Assembly (NCBI GenBank): GCA_027490555.1
Contig: JAIXXW010000141.1
Coordinates: 1 to 7,773 of the forward strand
Direction: 5' to 3'
From: Comamonadaceae bacterium
GTDB taxonomy: Bacteria; Pseudomonadota; Gammaproteobacteria; Burkholderiales; Burkholderiaceae_C
DNA: 7,773 nt
Shown here: piece after piece, positions 1 through 7,773 of the stretch
Layout of the letters: the number at the start of each line of letters is the position of its first letter
Numbering within the stretch: position 1 is the stretch's first letter
The notes under the pieces: model-generated
Told to the model about the DNA's origin: nothing
Databases searched by the model: none
The model's input: the letters and a program-made list of their open reading frames with translations, nothing else
Program-made: the position numbers and the translations under genes

Positions 1-1100
1 CCGACCAGGGTGCCCCGGGCCTGCCCATCCCAGTCGGGCGTGCCCAGACCGGCGAAAGCGGGCACCAAAAACACGTCCCCCGTGTCCGGCACGCTGGCGG
101 CCAGGGCCTCCACCTCGGCGGCGGTCTGGATGATCTGCAAGCCATCGCGCAACCACTGCACCGTGGCGCCGGCCATGAACACCGAGCCTTCCAGGGCATA
201 GGCCGTGGGCTGCTGGGCTGTGGCCGGGCCTTGCCAGGCCACGGTGCCCAGCAGCTGGTGCCGACTGGGCACGGGCTGATCGCCCGTGTTCATCAGCATG
301 AAACAGCCCGTGCCGTAGGTGTTTTTGGCCATACCCGGGGCAAAACAGGCCTGCCCGAACAAAGCCGCCTGCTGGTCGCCCGCCCAACCGGCGATCGGCA
401 CGCAAGAGCCCAGCCAATGGGCATCGGACTCGGCCACCACCCCGCAAGAAGGCCGCAGCTGCGGCAAAACCGCCTCCGGGATGTTCAGCAAGTCCAGCAT
501 GTCCGCGTCCCAGCGGCCGGTTTGCCAATTGAACAAAAGGGTGCGCGAGGCATTGCTCGGCTCGGTGGCATGCACCCGCCCGCCCGTCAGCTGCCACAGC
601 AGCCAGCTGTCCACCGTGCCAAAGGCCAATTCACCCCGCTCGGCACGCGCCCGGGCACCCGGCACCTGCTCGAGCAGCCAGGCCAGCTTGGTGCCCGAAA
701 AATAGGCATCCAGCACCAGACCGGTTTTGGCGGCGATCCGGGGGCCATGGCCGGCCTGGCGCAAGCGCTCGCACAGGCTGGCGGTGCGGCGGTCTTGCCA
801 GACGATGGCCGGGGCCACCGGCTCGCCGGTGCGCCGGTCCCACAGCAGCGTGGTCTCGCGCTGGTTGGTGATGCCGATCGCCCGGAGTTGGTCCGCCTGG
901 ATCCCCGCTGTGTGCAGCGCCTGGCGCGACACCGCCAGCTGGCTTTGCCAGATTTCTCTGGGGTCGTGCTCCACCCAGCCCGGTTGCGGAAAGTGCTGCG
1001 TCAGTTCGCGCTGCGCCATGGCCAGCGCCCGGCCTGCGCGGTCAAACACCACCGCACGCGAGCTGGTGGTGCCCTGGTCCATGGCAAGGATGTATTCCAT
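1..1100 (-). CDS. glpK: Glycerol kinase GlpK, C-terminus cut by the window edge
   Basis: Glycerol kinase phosphorylates glycerol with ATP to sn-glycerol-3-phosphate in the cytoplasm, trapping glycerol taken up by facilitated diffusion. The frame is open from the ATG at 1100 to the window start, giving 366 residues of a family usually near 500, so about 130 C-terminal residues lie outside. Visible landmarks are the N-terminal phosphate loop DQGTTSSR (residues 8-15), GWVEHDP (41-47), NQRETT (79-84, with the glycerol-contacting Arg81 and Glu82), the FGGY-kinase signature around YFSGTKLAW (133-141, with Tyr133), AGDQQAALFG (240-249, catalytic base Asp242), NTYGTGCF (260-267) and ALEGSVF (302-308). 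Where E. coli GlpK has the fructose-1,6-bisphosphate loop ending in GTR, this protein has GSC (231-233), so the arginine is lost. No good Shine-Dalgarno precedes the start; the start was chosen because MEYILAMDQGTT matches the usual length before the loop. It diverges from proC. Confidence 0.96.
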   Translation of the reverse strand, partial: MEYILAMDQGTTSSRAVVFDRAGRALAMAQRELTQHFPQPGWVEHDPREIWQSQLAVSRQALHTAGIQADQLRAIGITNQRETTLLWDRRTGEPVAPAIVWQDRRTASLCERLRQAGHGPRIAAKTGLVLDAYFSGTKLAWLLEQVPGARARAERGELAFGTVDSWLLWQLTGGRVHATEPSNASRTLLFNWQTGRWDADMLDLLNIPEAVLPQLRPSCGVVAESDAHWLGSCVPIAGWAGDQQAALFGQACFAPGMAKNTYGTGCFMLMNTGDQPVPSRHQLLGTVAWQGPATAQQPTAYALEGSVFMAGATVQWLRDGLQIIQTAAEVEALAASVPDTGDVFLVPAFAGLGTPDWDGQARGTLV

Positions 1101-1199
1101 GGCCGAAGGTTACCGCAAAGGACCGCGACCAAACAGCGACAATCGGCCCATTGGTTCTGGACCCAGACCCCTGGGCGTCACTTTCGGAGTTTGCAAGGC
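1101..1199. other. Divergent intergenic region between glpK and proC
   Basis: This 99-bp gap must hold the start signals of two divergent genes unless glpK or proC is read from elsewhere. I see no convincing -35/-10 pair for sigma-70 on either strand. A short inverted repeat, CCCAG (1162-1166) and CTGGG (1171-1175) with a 4-nt loop, is too small to call an operator. The palindromic GGTTACC (1108-1114) lies just before the glpK start. No GlpR-like operator is recognisable. Confidence 0.5.
1186..1189 (+). promoter_or_regulatory. Ribosome binding site of proC
   Basis: GGAG lies 10 nt before the ATG at 1200. It supports that start over the long in-frame extension back to 231, which only shadows glpK. 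Confidence 0.6.
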
Positions 1200-2024
1200 A
1201 TGACACAGCACGCACAACACATCGCCTTCATCGGCGGTGGCAACATGGCCAGCGCCATCATCGGCGGCCTGATCCGCCAGGGCATGGCGCCCGGGCAATT
1301 CACCGTGGTCGAGCCATCGGCCGAAACCGCCGCCAAACTGCAGCGGGACTTTGGCATCGCGGCCTTGCCCAGTGCCGGCCCCGGTCTGGCCCAGGCCGAT
1401 CTGGTGGTCTGGGCGGTCAAGCCGCAAATCTTCAGCGCAGCCGCCGCCCCCGTCATGCCCCACACCCGCACCGCGCTGCACCTGTCGGTGGCCGCGGGCA
1501 TCCGCACCGACAGCATCTGCCGCTGGGTGGACAGCGAGCGGGTGGTGCGCTGCATGCCCAACACCCCTGCGCTGGTGGGCCAGGGCATCACCGGCTTGTT
1601 TGCCTGCCCGGCGGTCAGCGCTGCCGACCAGGCGCTGGTGGAACAGGTGATGGGCACGACCGGTCGGTATGTGTGGGTGGCCCAAGAGTCGCATCTGGAC
1701 GCCGTCACTGCCCTGTCGGGGTCCGGGCCCGCCTATGTGTTTTATTTTTTGGAGGCCATGACCGCGGCCGGCGTGGGCATGGGCCTGAGCGCGGCGCAAG
1801 CCTACCAGCTGGCCGTGGCCACGTTTTCGGGTGCCGCGTCCCTGGCGGCGGCCTCTGACGAGTCCCCCGAAGTGCTGCGCCAGCGCGTCACCTCCAAAGG
1901 CGGCACCACCCACGCGGCCATCACGGCCATGGAAGCGGCAGGCATCAAACCGGCTTTTGTGAAAGCCATGCAGGCGGCCGAGCAGCGCGCGCGCGAGCTG
2001 GGCGACGAATTCGGCAAAGCCTGA
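1200..2024 (+). CDS. proC: Pyrroline-5-carboxylate reductase ProC
   Basis: ProC catalyses the last step of proline synthesis, the NAD(P)H-dependent reduction of 1-pyrroline-5-carboxylate to L-proline, in the cytoplasm. The 274-residue protein is the usual family length. It opens with the Rossmann dinucleotide loop IGGGNMA (11-17), followed by WAVKPQ (71-76), RCMPNTPALVGQG (117-129), the dimerisation and substrate region SGSGPAYVF (173-181) and the C-terminal family signature around VTSKGGTT (230-237) ending near Met244. The frame stays open upstream to 231, antisense to glpK, but homology begins at MTQHAQHIAFIG, and a ribosome binding site sits just upstream. It is the only plus-strand gene here, divergent from glpK and convergent with ubiA, so it is probably transcribed alone. 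A T-rich patch (1740-1750) encodes the conserved VFYF stretch and looks intact. Confidence 0.97.
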   Translation: MTQHAQHIAFIGGGNMASAIIGGLIRQGMAPGQFTVVEPSAETAAKLQRDFGIAALPSAGPGLAQADLVVWAVKPQIFSAAAAPVMPHTRTALHLSVAAGIRTDSICRWVDSERVVRCMPNTPALVGQGITGLFACPAVSAADQALVEQVMGTTGRYVWVAQESHLDAVTALSGSGPAYVFYFLEAMTAAGVGMGLSAAQAYQLAVATFSGAASLAAASDESPEVLRQRVTSKGGTTHAAITAMEAAGIKPAFVKAMQAAEQRARELGDEFGKA

Positions 2025-2044
2025 ATCCGGCAGGCCCGTGCGGT

Positions 2045-2081
2045 GCCGCCTGGCCGCACCGTCGGCTTCGGGCCAGGTGGC
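2045..2081 (+). terminator. Hairpin between convergent proC and ubiA, likely terminator
   Basis: The arms at 2045-2055 and 2071-2081 pair over 11 bp (GCCGCCTGGCC with GGCCAGGTGGC) around a 15-nt loop. The single non-Watson-Crick pair (2048/2078) is G-U in plus-strand RNA but C-A in minus-strand RNA, so the fold is better for the proC transcript. It fits exactly between the two stop codons. No T-tract follows on either strand, so it is either an imperfect intrinsic terminator or a 3' end stabiliser. A smaller alternative stem, GTGCGG (2038-2043) with CCGCAC (2054-2059), competes with it. Confidence 0.45.
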
Positions 2082-2084
2082 CCC

Positions 2085-2936
2085 TCAGCCCAAGGCCAGG
2101 ACCACGCCCACAAACACGCTGAAACCCAGCCAGTGGTTCAGCCGAAAAGCCTTGAAACACCCTTCCCGGGTGCGCTCGCGGATCAAGAAGTAGTGCCACA
2201 GCACCTGGCCGGCCGACACCGTCCAGGCCAGCCAGAAGCCCAGGCCTTGCTGCGGCGCGTCCAGCAGCCAGGCCCAGATCAGCAAATACGCCGCATAAAA
2301 GCCCATGATCGCGGGCACATCCCTGTCCCCCAACGTGATGGCCGAGGTCTTCATGCCGATCAAGAGGTCATCGTCGCGGTCCACCATGGCGTACTCGGTG
2401 TCGTAGGCCAGCACCCAAAACAGATTGCCCAGCAGCAAAGCCCAGGCCAGCGCAGGCACCTGGCCCTGCACCGCGGCAAAAGCCATCGGAATGCCAAAGC
2501 TGAAGGCCACCCCCAGCACCGCCTGGGGCATGGACACATGGCGTTTGGCATAGGGATACACCAGCGTGACGGCCAGCGCCGCCAAGGACCAGGCGATGGT
2601 GGCGGTGTTGGTGGTCAGCACCAGGCCAAAGGCGCACAGCGCCAGCACGCCACCCACGGCCAGCGCCTCTTTCACACCCAGGCGCCCGCTGGTCACCGGC
2701 CGGTTGGCGGTGCGTTTGACGTGCTTGTCAAAGTCGCGGTCGGCCACATCGTTCACACAGCAGCCGGCGCTGCGCATCAAGATGGTGCCCAGGGTGAACA
2801 CCACGACCAAGTGCCAGCCCGGAAAGCCACCGGCCGCGATCCAGAGCGCCGCCAAGGAGGGCCACAGCAGCAGCAGCCAGCCTGCGGGCCGATTCCAGCG
2901 GATCAGGTCCAGGTAGAGCTTGAGTCTGTCGGTCAT
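2085..2936 (-). CDS. ubiA: 4-hydroxybenzoate polyprenyltransferase UbiA
   Basis: UbiA is an integral inner-membrane enzyme that joins a polyprenyl diphosphate (octaprenyl in most betaproteobacteria) to 4-hydroxybenzoate, the first membrane-bound step of ubiquinone synthesis. The protein has 283 residues, close to the E. coli enzyme. The two Mg-diphosphate-binding aspartate motifs are intact: NDVADRDFD (62-70) and DTEYAMVDRDDD (179-190). The early RWNRPAGWLLLLWP (13-26) and KRTANRP (74-80) are also typical. Hydrophobic segments are evident near 15-35, 41-60, 90-125, 138-155, 162-178, 208-226, 232-250 and 268-282, consistent with a multi-span protein. The ATG is preceded by GGGGA about 10 nt upstream. 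It lies 31 bp after the oxyR stop, so it is probably co-transcribed with recG and oxyR, and it converges on proC. Confidence 0.97.
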   Translation of the reverse strand: MTDRLKLYLDLIRWNRPAGWLLLLWPSLAALWIAAGGFPGWHLVVVFTLGTILMRSAGCCVNDVADRDFDKHVKRTANRPVTSGRLGVKEALAVGGVLALCAFGLVLTTNTATIAWSLAALAVTLVYPYAKRHVSMPQAVLGVAFSFGIPMAFAAVQGQVPALAWALLLGNLFWVLAYDTEYAMVDRDDDLLIGMKTSAITLGDRDVPAIMGFYAAYLLIWAWLLDAPQQGLGFWLAWTVSAGQVLWHYFLIRERTREGCFKAFRLNHWLGFSVFVGVVLALG

Positions 2937-2946
2937 GCCCGGATTA

Positions 2947-2951
2947 TCCCC
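2947..2951 (-). promoter_or_regulatory. Probable ribosome binding site of ubiA
   Basis: Minus-strand GGGGA lies 10 nt before the ubiA ATG, in the 31-bp gap after oxyR. It is a moderate match to Shine-Dalgarno. Confidence 0.45.
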
Positions 2952-2967
2952 AAGCGGTTTTGCCGAC

Positions 2968-3930
2968 TCAGGACAGGCGCGTCACCCCAGGCAGTGGGCA
3001 GGCGTAAACGGCGTTGCGCACCGCCGCAATCGCCTCGTAGCGGGTGTAGCTGCGCCGCCAGGCCAGGACCACGCGGCGCGTGGGCGGCTTGCCCCCTGCC
3101 GGGTCCACGATGGGCAAATACCGCACCGGCGCATCGAGCCGCCCACCCGAACGCTTGTGCACCGGCTTGAGCTCGGGCACCGACAAACGGGGCACCAGCG
3201 TGACCCCCATGCCCGCCGCGACCATGTGCTTGATGGTCTCGAGCGAGGAGCCTTCGAAGGTCTTGCGAATCCCGTCGGTGTGGCTGGCAAAACGGGCAAA
3301 TTCGGGGCACACCTCCAGCACATGGTCGCGAAAGCAATGCCCGGTGCCCAACAGCAGCATGGTTTCGTTTTTCAGTTGGTTGGGCGAGATGGCCGCTTGT
3401 GCGGACAGCGGGTGGTTCAGCGGCAGCGCCGCCATGAAGGTCTCGTCGTACAGGGGCGCCACCGCCAGCCCCGACTCGGGGAAGGGCTCGGCCAGGATGG
3501 CGCAATCGATCTCGCCCGTGCGCAGCATCTCCAGCAGGCGCACGGTGAAGTTTTCCTGCAGCATCAGCGGCATCTGCGGGATGTCGGTGATGATCTGGCG
3601 CACCAGATCGGGCAACAGGTAGGGACCAATCGTGTAGATCACACCCAGCCGCATGGTGGCGGCCAGCGGGTCTTTGCCGCGCTTGGCGATTTCCTTGATC
3701 TCGGCGGCCTGCTCCAGCACGCTTTGCGCCTGGCGCACGATTTCCTCGCCCAGCGTGGTGACCGTGACCTCGCTGGCGCTGCGCTCGAACAGCTTGACTT
3801 CCAGCTCCTCTTCGAGCTTCTTGATGGCCAGCGACAGCGTGGGCTGCGACACGAAGCACGCCTCGGCCGCCTTGCCAAAGTGCTTTTCGCGGGCTACGGC
3901 CACGATGTATTTGAGTTCGGTCAGGGTCAT
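2968..3930 (-). CDS. oxyR: LysR-family peroxide sensor OxyR
   Basis: OxyR is a cytoplasmic transcription factor that senses hydrogen peroxide through a disulfide and activates genes such as catalase and alkyl hydroperoxide reductase. The 320-residue protein has an N-terminal winged helix-turn-helix (about 1-60; HFGKAAEACFVSQPTLSLAI at 17-36), a linker helix to about 88, and an effector domain starting at TMRLGVIYTIGPYLLP. The redox pair is present at exactly the E. coli positions, Cys199 and Cys208, within GTGHCFRDHVLEVC (195-208), with His198, Arg201 and Asp202 around the peroxidatic cysteine. Cys25 and Cys143 also match E. coli. These cysteines separate it from other LysR regulators. The C-terminus is about 15 residues longer than in E. 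coli and ends RLS. It starts 16 bp after the recG stop, without a clear Shine-Dalgarno, suggesting co-transcription or translational coupling. None of its usual target genes is in the window. Confidence 0.95.
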   Translation of the reverse strand: MTLTELKYIVAVAREKHFGKAAEACFVSQPTLSLAIKKLEEELEVKLFERSASEVTVTTLGEEIVRQAQSVLEQAAEIKEIAKRGKDPLAATMRLGVIYTIGPYLLPDLVRQIITDIPQMPLMLQENFTVRLLEMLRTGEIDCAILAEPFPESGLAVAPLYDETFMAALPLNHPLSAQAAISPNQLKNETMLLLGTGHCFRDHVLEVCPEFARFASHTDGIRKTFEGSSLETIKHMVAAGMGVTLVPRLSVPELKPVHKRSGGRLDAPVRYLPIVDPAGGKPPTRRVVLAWRRSYTRYEAIAAVRNAVYACPLPGVTRLS

Positions 3931-3946
3931 GGGCGTTATTGGAACA

Positions 3947-6016
<2,070 letters not shown>

Positions 6017-6060
6017 GGGGCGATTGTGCCGTGTCCACGTTGGCGTGAAAGGGTCTGTGG

Positions 6061-6110
6061 GCATGGCCTGGCACAGTTTGGCAAGCCCTGGCAAGCATCG
6101 GCAGGCGCGC
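6061..6110. repeat. Five degenerate 10-bp units in phase upstream of recG
   Basis: GCA recurs exactly every 10 nt at 6061, 6071, 6081, 6091 and 6101. Units three and four are closest (GCAAGCCCTG, GCAAGCATCG); unit one (GCATGGCCTG) shares its end with unit three. Only the first three bases are shared by all five, so it may be chance. The period equals about one helical turn and is not a multiple of three. Confidence 0.35.
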
Positions 6111-6118
6111 TGCTTGCA

Positions 6119-6138
6119 AGCGGGGCATTCACCCCGCT
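6119..6138 (-). terminator. Hairpin after ugpQ, candidate terminator
   Basis: AGCGGGG (6119-6125) and CCCCGCT (6132-6138) form a perfect 7-bp GC-rich stem with a 6-nt loop, 16 bp past the ugpQ stop. The minus-strand continuation has only TTG, not a T-run, so intrinsic termination would be weak. Its place fits the end of the ugp operon. Confidence 0.45.
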
Positions 6139-6154
6139 CTTGAGCACCTGGGCT

Positions 6155-6928
6155 TCAAACAGGGCTGAACAGGTCGATCCGGTCGGTGATGATGCCGTCG
6201 GTGCCCAGCGCCAGCAGGTGATCGGCGGCCCATTCGTCATTGACGGTGTAGCTCAAGCAGCGCAGGCCAACGCCGTGGACCTGGGCCACGGTGGCCGCGT
6301 CCCACAGCGCAAAGTTGGCGACCACGGCCACGCAGTCCAAGGCCAGGGCTGCCTCCAACCAGCCCTTCCACAGGGTGTCGACCAGCAAACCGCGCGGCAA
6401 TGCGGAGGCTGTTTGCTGCGCGGCGGCCAGGGCCTCGGGCTTGAACGAGGTCAGGAGCGGGGGCACGGCTGCACCCGCCCACAATTGCGCGGCCAATCGC
6501 GCCACGGTCGCGCCGGTGGCGGCTTCGGTCCCGGGTGTGGGTTTGATTTCGATGTTGAGCAGGTGGCCATTGGCCAGGCAAAACCGCGCCAGCGCTTCGA
6601 GCGTGGGCAGGGCCTCGCCCGCAAAGGCGCGTGAATGCCAGCTGCCCGCATCCAGTTGCGACAGGGCCTGCCAAGGCAGATCACCGCCGATGCCGTGTCC
6701 GTTGGTGGTGCGCTCGAGGGTGGCGTCGTGCATCAAGAACACCACGCCGTCGGCGCTGAGCTTGGCGTCGCACTCGAACATCCGGTAACCCCGCTCGGCA
6801 CCGCAGCGGAAAGCGGCCAGGGTGTTTTCCGGGGCGAGCTTGCCGGCGCCCCGGTGCGCGATCCAGCGCGGGTAGGGCCAGGCCGGCAGGGGGGCTTTGG
6901 CGGCGGTGGCCGGTGTGTCGGATGTCAT
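6155..6928 (-). CDS. ugpQ: Cytoplasmic glycerophosphodiester phosphodiesterase UgpQ
   Basis: This enzyme hydrolyses glycerophosphodiesters, the deacylation products of phospholipids, to sn-glycerol-3-phosphate and an alcohol. The 257-residue protein is a single GDPD TIM-barrel domain. Catalytic and metal-binding features are all visible: HRG (25-27, His25), PENT (33-36, Glu34), ECD (52-54, Glu52 and Asp54), the second catalytic histidine in MHDATLERTTNG (66-77, His67) and NIEIKP (125-130, Glu127 and Lys129). The end GTDGIITDRIDL is typical of the family. There is no signal peptide, which argues for the cytoplasmic UgpQ type rather than the periplasmic GlpQ type. Its ATG overlaps the ugpC stop as ATGA, so translation is probably coupled; no clear Shine-Dalgarno is present. 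In E. coli, too, ugpQ follows ugpC. The symbol rests on domain plus context. Confidence 0.94.
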   Translation of the reverse strand: MTSDTPATAAKAPLPAWPYPRWIAHRGAGKLAPENTLAAFRCGAERGYRMFECDAKLSADGVVFLMHDATLERTTNGHGIGGDLPWQALSQLDAGSWHSRAFAGEALPTLEALARFCLANGHLLNIEIKPTPGTEAATGATVARLAAQLWAGAAVPPLLTSFKPEALAAAQQTASALPRGLLVDTLWKGWLEAALALDCVAVVANFALWDAATVAQVHGVGLRCLSYTVNDEWAADHLLALGTDGIITDRIDLFSPV

Positions 6929-7773
6929 GCGTTGGTGATGCGTTGGCCGGTTTGGGCGTCAAACCAGTGCAGCTGGTCTGCGCGGGGGGTGATGCAAAAG
7001 GACTCGCCCGCCGCCGGGGCGGGCAAGGTGGCGTCCAGGCGCAGCGTCAGGCTCTCCGTGCCCAAACGGGCGTGCACCAGCCGCTCGGCACCGAGCAACT
7101 CCACGGTTTCCGCCTGCAAAGGCCAACCACCGGGGGTGATGTCCATGTGCTCGGGACGAATCCCCAGGATGCGCCCGGCCGGGGTCTGCGGCGCTTGCTG
7201 CAGCAGGTTCATCGGCGGCGAGCCGATGAAGCTGGCCACAAAGGTGCTGGCGGGCCGGTTGTAGACCTCTTCGGGCGTTCCGAACTGCTCCATGTGGCCG
7301 CCATTCATGACGATCATGCGCTGGGCCAGCGTCATGGCTTCGACCTGGTCGTGGGTGACAAACAGGCTGGTGATGCCCAGCTCGCGGTGCAGTTTCTGAA
7401 TCTCCAGCCGGGTCTGGGCACGCAGCTTGGCGTCCAGGTTCGACAGGGGCTCGTCGAACAAGAACACCTGCGGCTGGCGCACGATGGCCCGCCCCATGGC
7501 CACGCGCTGGCGCTGACCGCCCGACAACTCGCGTGGCTTGCGCTGCAGCAGGTGGCTCAACTCGAGGATACCTGCCGCTTTGTCCACGCGTGCCTTGATC
7601 TCGGCCACGGGCACTTTGGCGATTTTCAGGCCATAGGCCATGTTGTCGAACACACTCATGTGCGGGTACAGGGCGTAGTTCTGGAACACCATGGCGATGT
7701 CGCGCTCGGCGGGCTCGAGCGTGTTGACCACCCGGTCGCCAATGGCGATGGTGCCGCCCGAGATGTCTTCCAG
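6925..7773 (-). CDS. ugpC: ABC transporter ATPase for glycerol-3-phosphate (UgpC), N-terminus cut by the window edge
   Basis: This is the cytoplasmic ATP-hydrolysing subunit of the UgpBAEC importer for sn-glycerol-3-phosphate and glycerophosphodiesters. The visible 282 residues start inside the nucleotide-binding domain, before VNTLEPAERDIAMVFQN; by comparison with E. coli UgpC about 50 residues, including Walker A, lie beyond the window. Visible motifs in partial numbering are the Q-loop (Gln31, in MVFQNYALYPHMS), ABC signature LSGGQRQR (83-90), Walker B VFLFDEP (103-109), D-loop SNLD (111-114) and H-loop His141 in VTHDQVEAMT. A C-terminal OB/TOBE regulatory domain follows (GIRPEHMDI). The MalK/UgpC/MsmK ATPases resemble each other closely, so specificity is inferred from FIGSPPMNLL and from the overlapping ugpQ. 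A GTG at 7731 is internal and is not the start. Confidence 0.92.
   Translation of the reverse strand: MEDISGGTIAIGDRVVNTLEPAERDIAMVFQNYALYPHMSVFDNMAYGLKIAKVPVAEIKARVDKAAGILELSHLLQRKPRELSGGQRQRVAMGRAIVRQPQVFLFDEPLSNLDAKLRAQTRLEIQKLHRELGITSLFVTHDQVEAMTLAQRMIVMNGGHMEQFGTPEEVYNRPASTFVASFIGSPPMNLLQQAPQTPAGRILGIRPEHMDITPGGWPLQAETVELLGAERLVHARLGTESLTLRLDATLPAPAAGESFCITPRADQLHWFDAQTGQRITNA

Larger units (their letters stand above)
6017..6154. other. Intergenic region between ugpQ and recG
   Basis: The 138-bp gap separates the end of the ugp genes from the recG start, and any promoter for recG-oxyR-ubiA probably lies here. It holds a hairpin near ugpQ, a 10-bp perfect palindrome GCTTGCAAGC (6112-6121) and a phased GCA repeat. 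I see no confident sigma-70 promoter and no strong Shine-Dalgarno before the recG ATG. Confidence 0.5.

Noticed and set aside
1162..1175. Small CCCAG/CTGGG inverted repeat between glpK and proC as an operator
   Set aside because: Five-bp arms in GC-rich DNA are expected by chance and match no regulator site I recognise.
231..1199. Long in-frame upstream extension of proC giving a 597-residue frame
   Set aside because: It is antisense to clearly coding glpK, has no recognisable domain, and proC homology and its ribosome binding site begin at 1200.
1062..1641. Three GCTGGTGG octamers (1062, 1571, 1634) identical to E. coli Chi on the plus strand
   Set aside because: Two are Leu-Val codon strings in proC and one is antisense within glpK; the same word also occurs on the minus strand in recG (4912-4919). 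Chi in this lineage is unknown, so this fits codon bias.
1740..1760. T-rich run followed by GGAGG and ATG inside proC, resembling a slippage site or internal start
   Set aside because: It encodes the conserved VFYFLEAM segment in the normal frame, the GGAGG is only 2 nt from the ATG, and no alternative product is suggested.
7729..7731. GTG as a possible start for the ATPase gene
   Set aside because: The frame stays open to the window edge with family-like residues, and Walker A must lie further upstream.

Overview
The window looks like an ordinary stretch of chromosome from a GC-rich betaproteobacterium, most likely Burkholderiales and possibly Comamonadaceae. That placement is inferred from base composition, protein style and the recG-oxyR-ubiA next to proC gene order; I could not run a search. 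I see six complete or partial genes on the minus strand with one exception, proC, on the plus strand. There are no RNA genes, mobile elements, CRISPR arrays or phage genes.

Layout from left to right: glpK (glycerol kinase, minus strand, C-terminus cut by the window edge) and proC (pyrroline-5-carboxylate reductase, plus strand) diverge from a 99-bp gap. proC converges on ubiA (4-hydroxybenzoate polyprenyltransferase, minus strand), and the 60-bp gap between their stops is largely filled by a strong hairpin. The minus-strand series recG, oxyR, ubiA follows in transcription order with gaps of 16 and 31 bp, so it is probably one transcript. Upstream of recG is a 138-bp gap holding a terminator-like hairpin and a curious 10-bp-phased repeat. 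Then come ugpQ (glycerophosphodiester phosphodiesterase) and ugpC (ABC transporter ATPase, N-terminus cut by the window edge), which overlap by 4 bp and are the tail of a ugp operon entering from the right.

Functionally, both edges concern sn-glycerol-3-phosphate. UgpC powers uptake of glycerol-3-phosphate and glycerophosphodiesters, UgpQ hydrolyses the diesters to glycerol-3-phosphate plus an alcohol, and GlpK makes the same product from glycerol. The block between them is housekeeping: proline synthesis, ubiquinone synthesis, peroxide sensing and replication-fork repair. OxyR keeps both redox cysteines, and every enzyme keeps its main recognisable motifs.

I found no convincing undescribed system. 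The points worth a second look are modest: the phased repeat before recG, a lost arginine in the GlpK loop that binds fructose-1,6-bisphosphate in E. coli, the recG-oxyR linkage, and the split glycerol-phosphate neighbourhood. The many other long open frames are shadows produced by high GC content.
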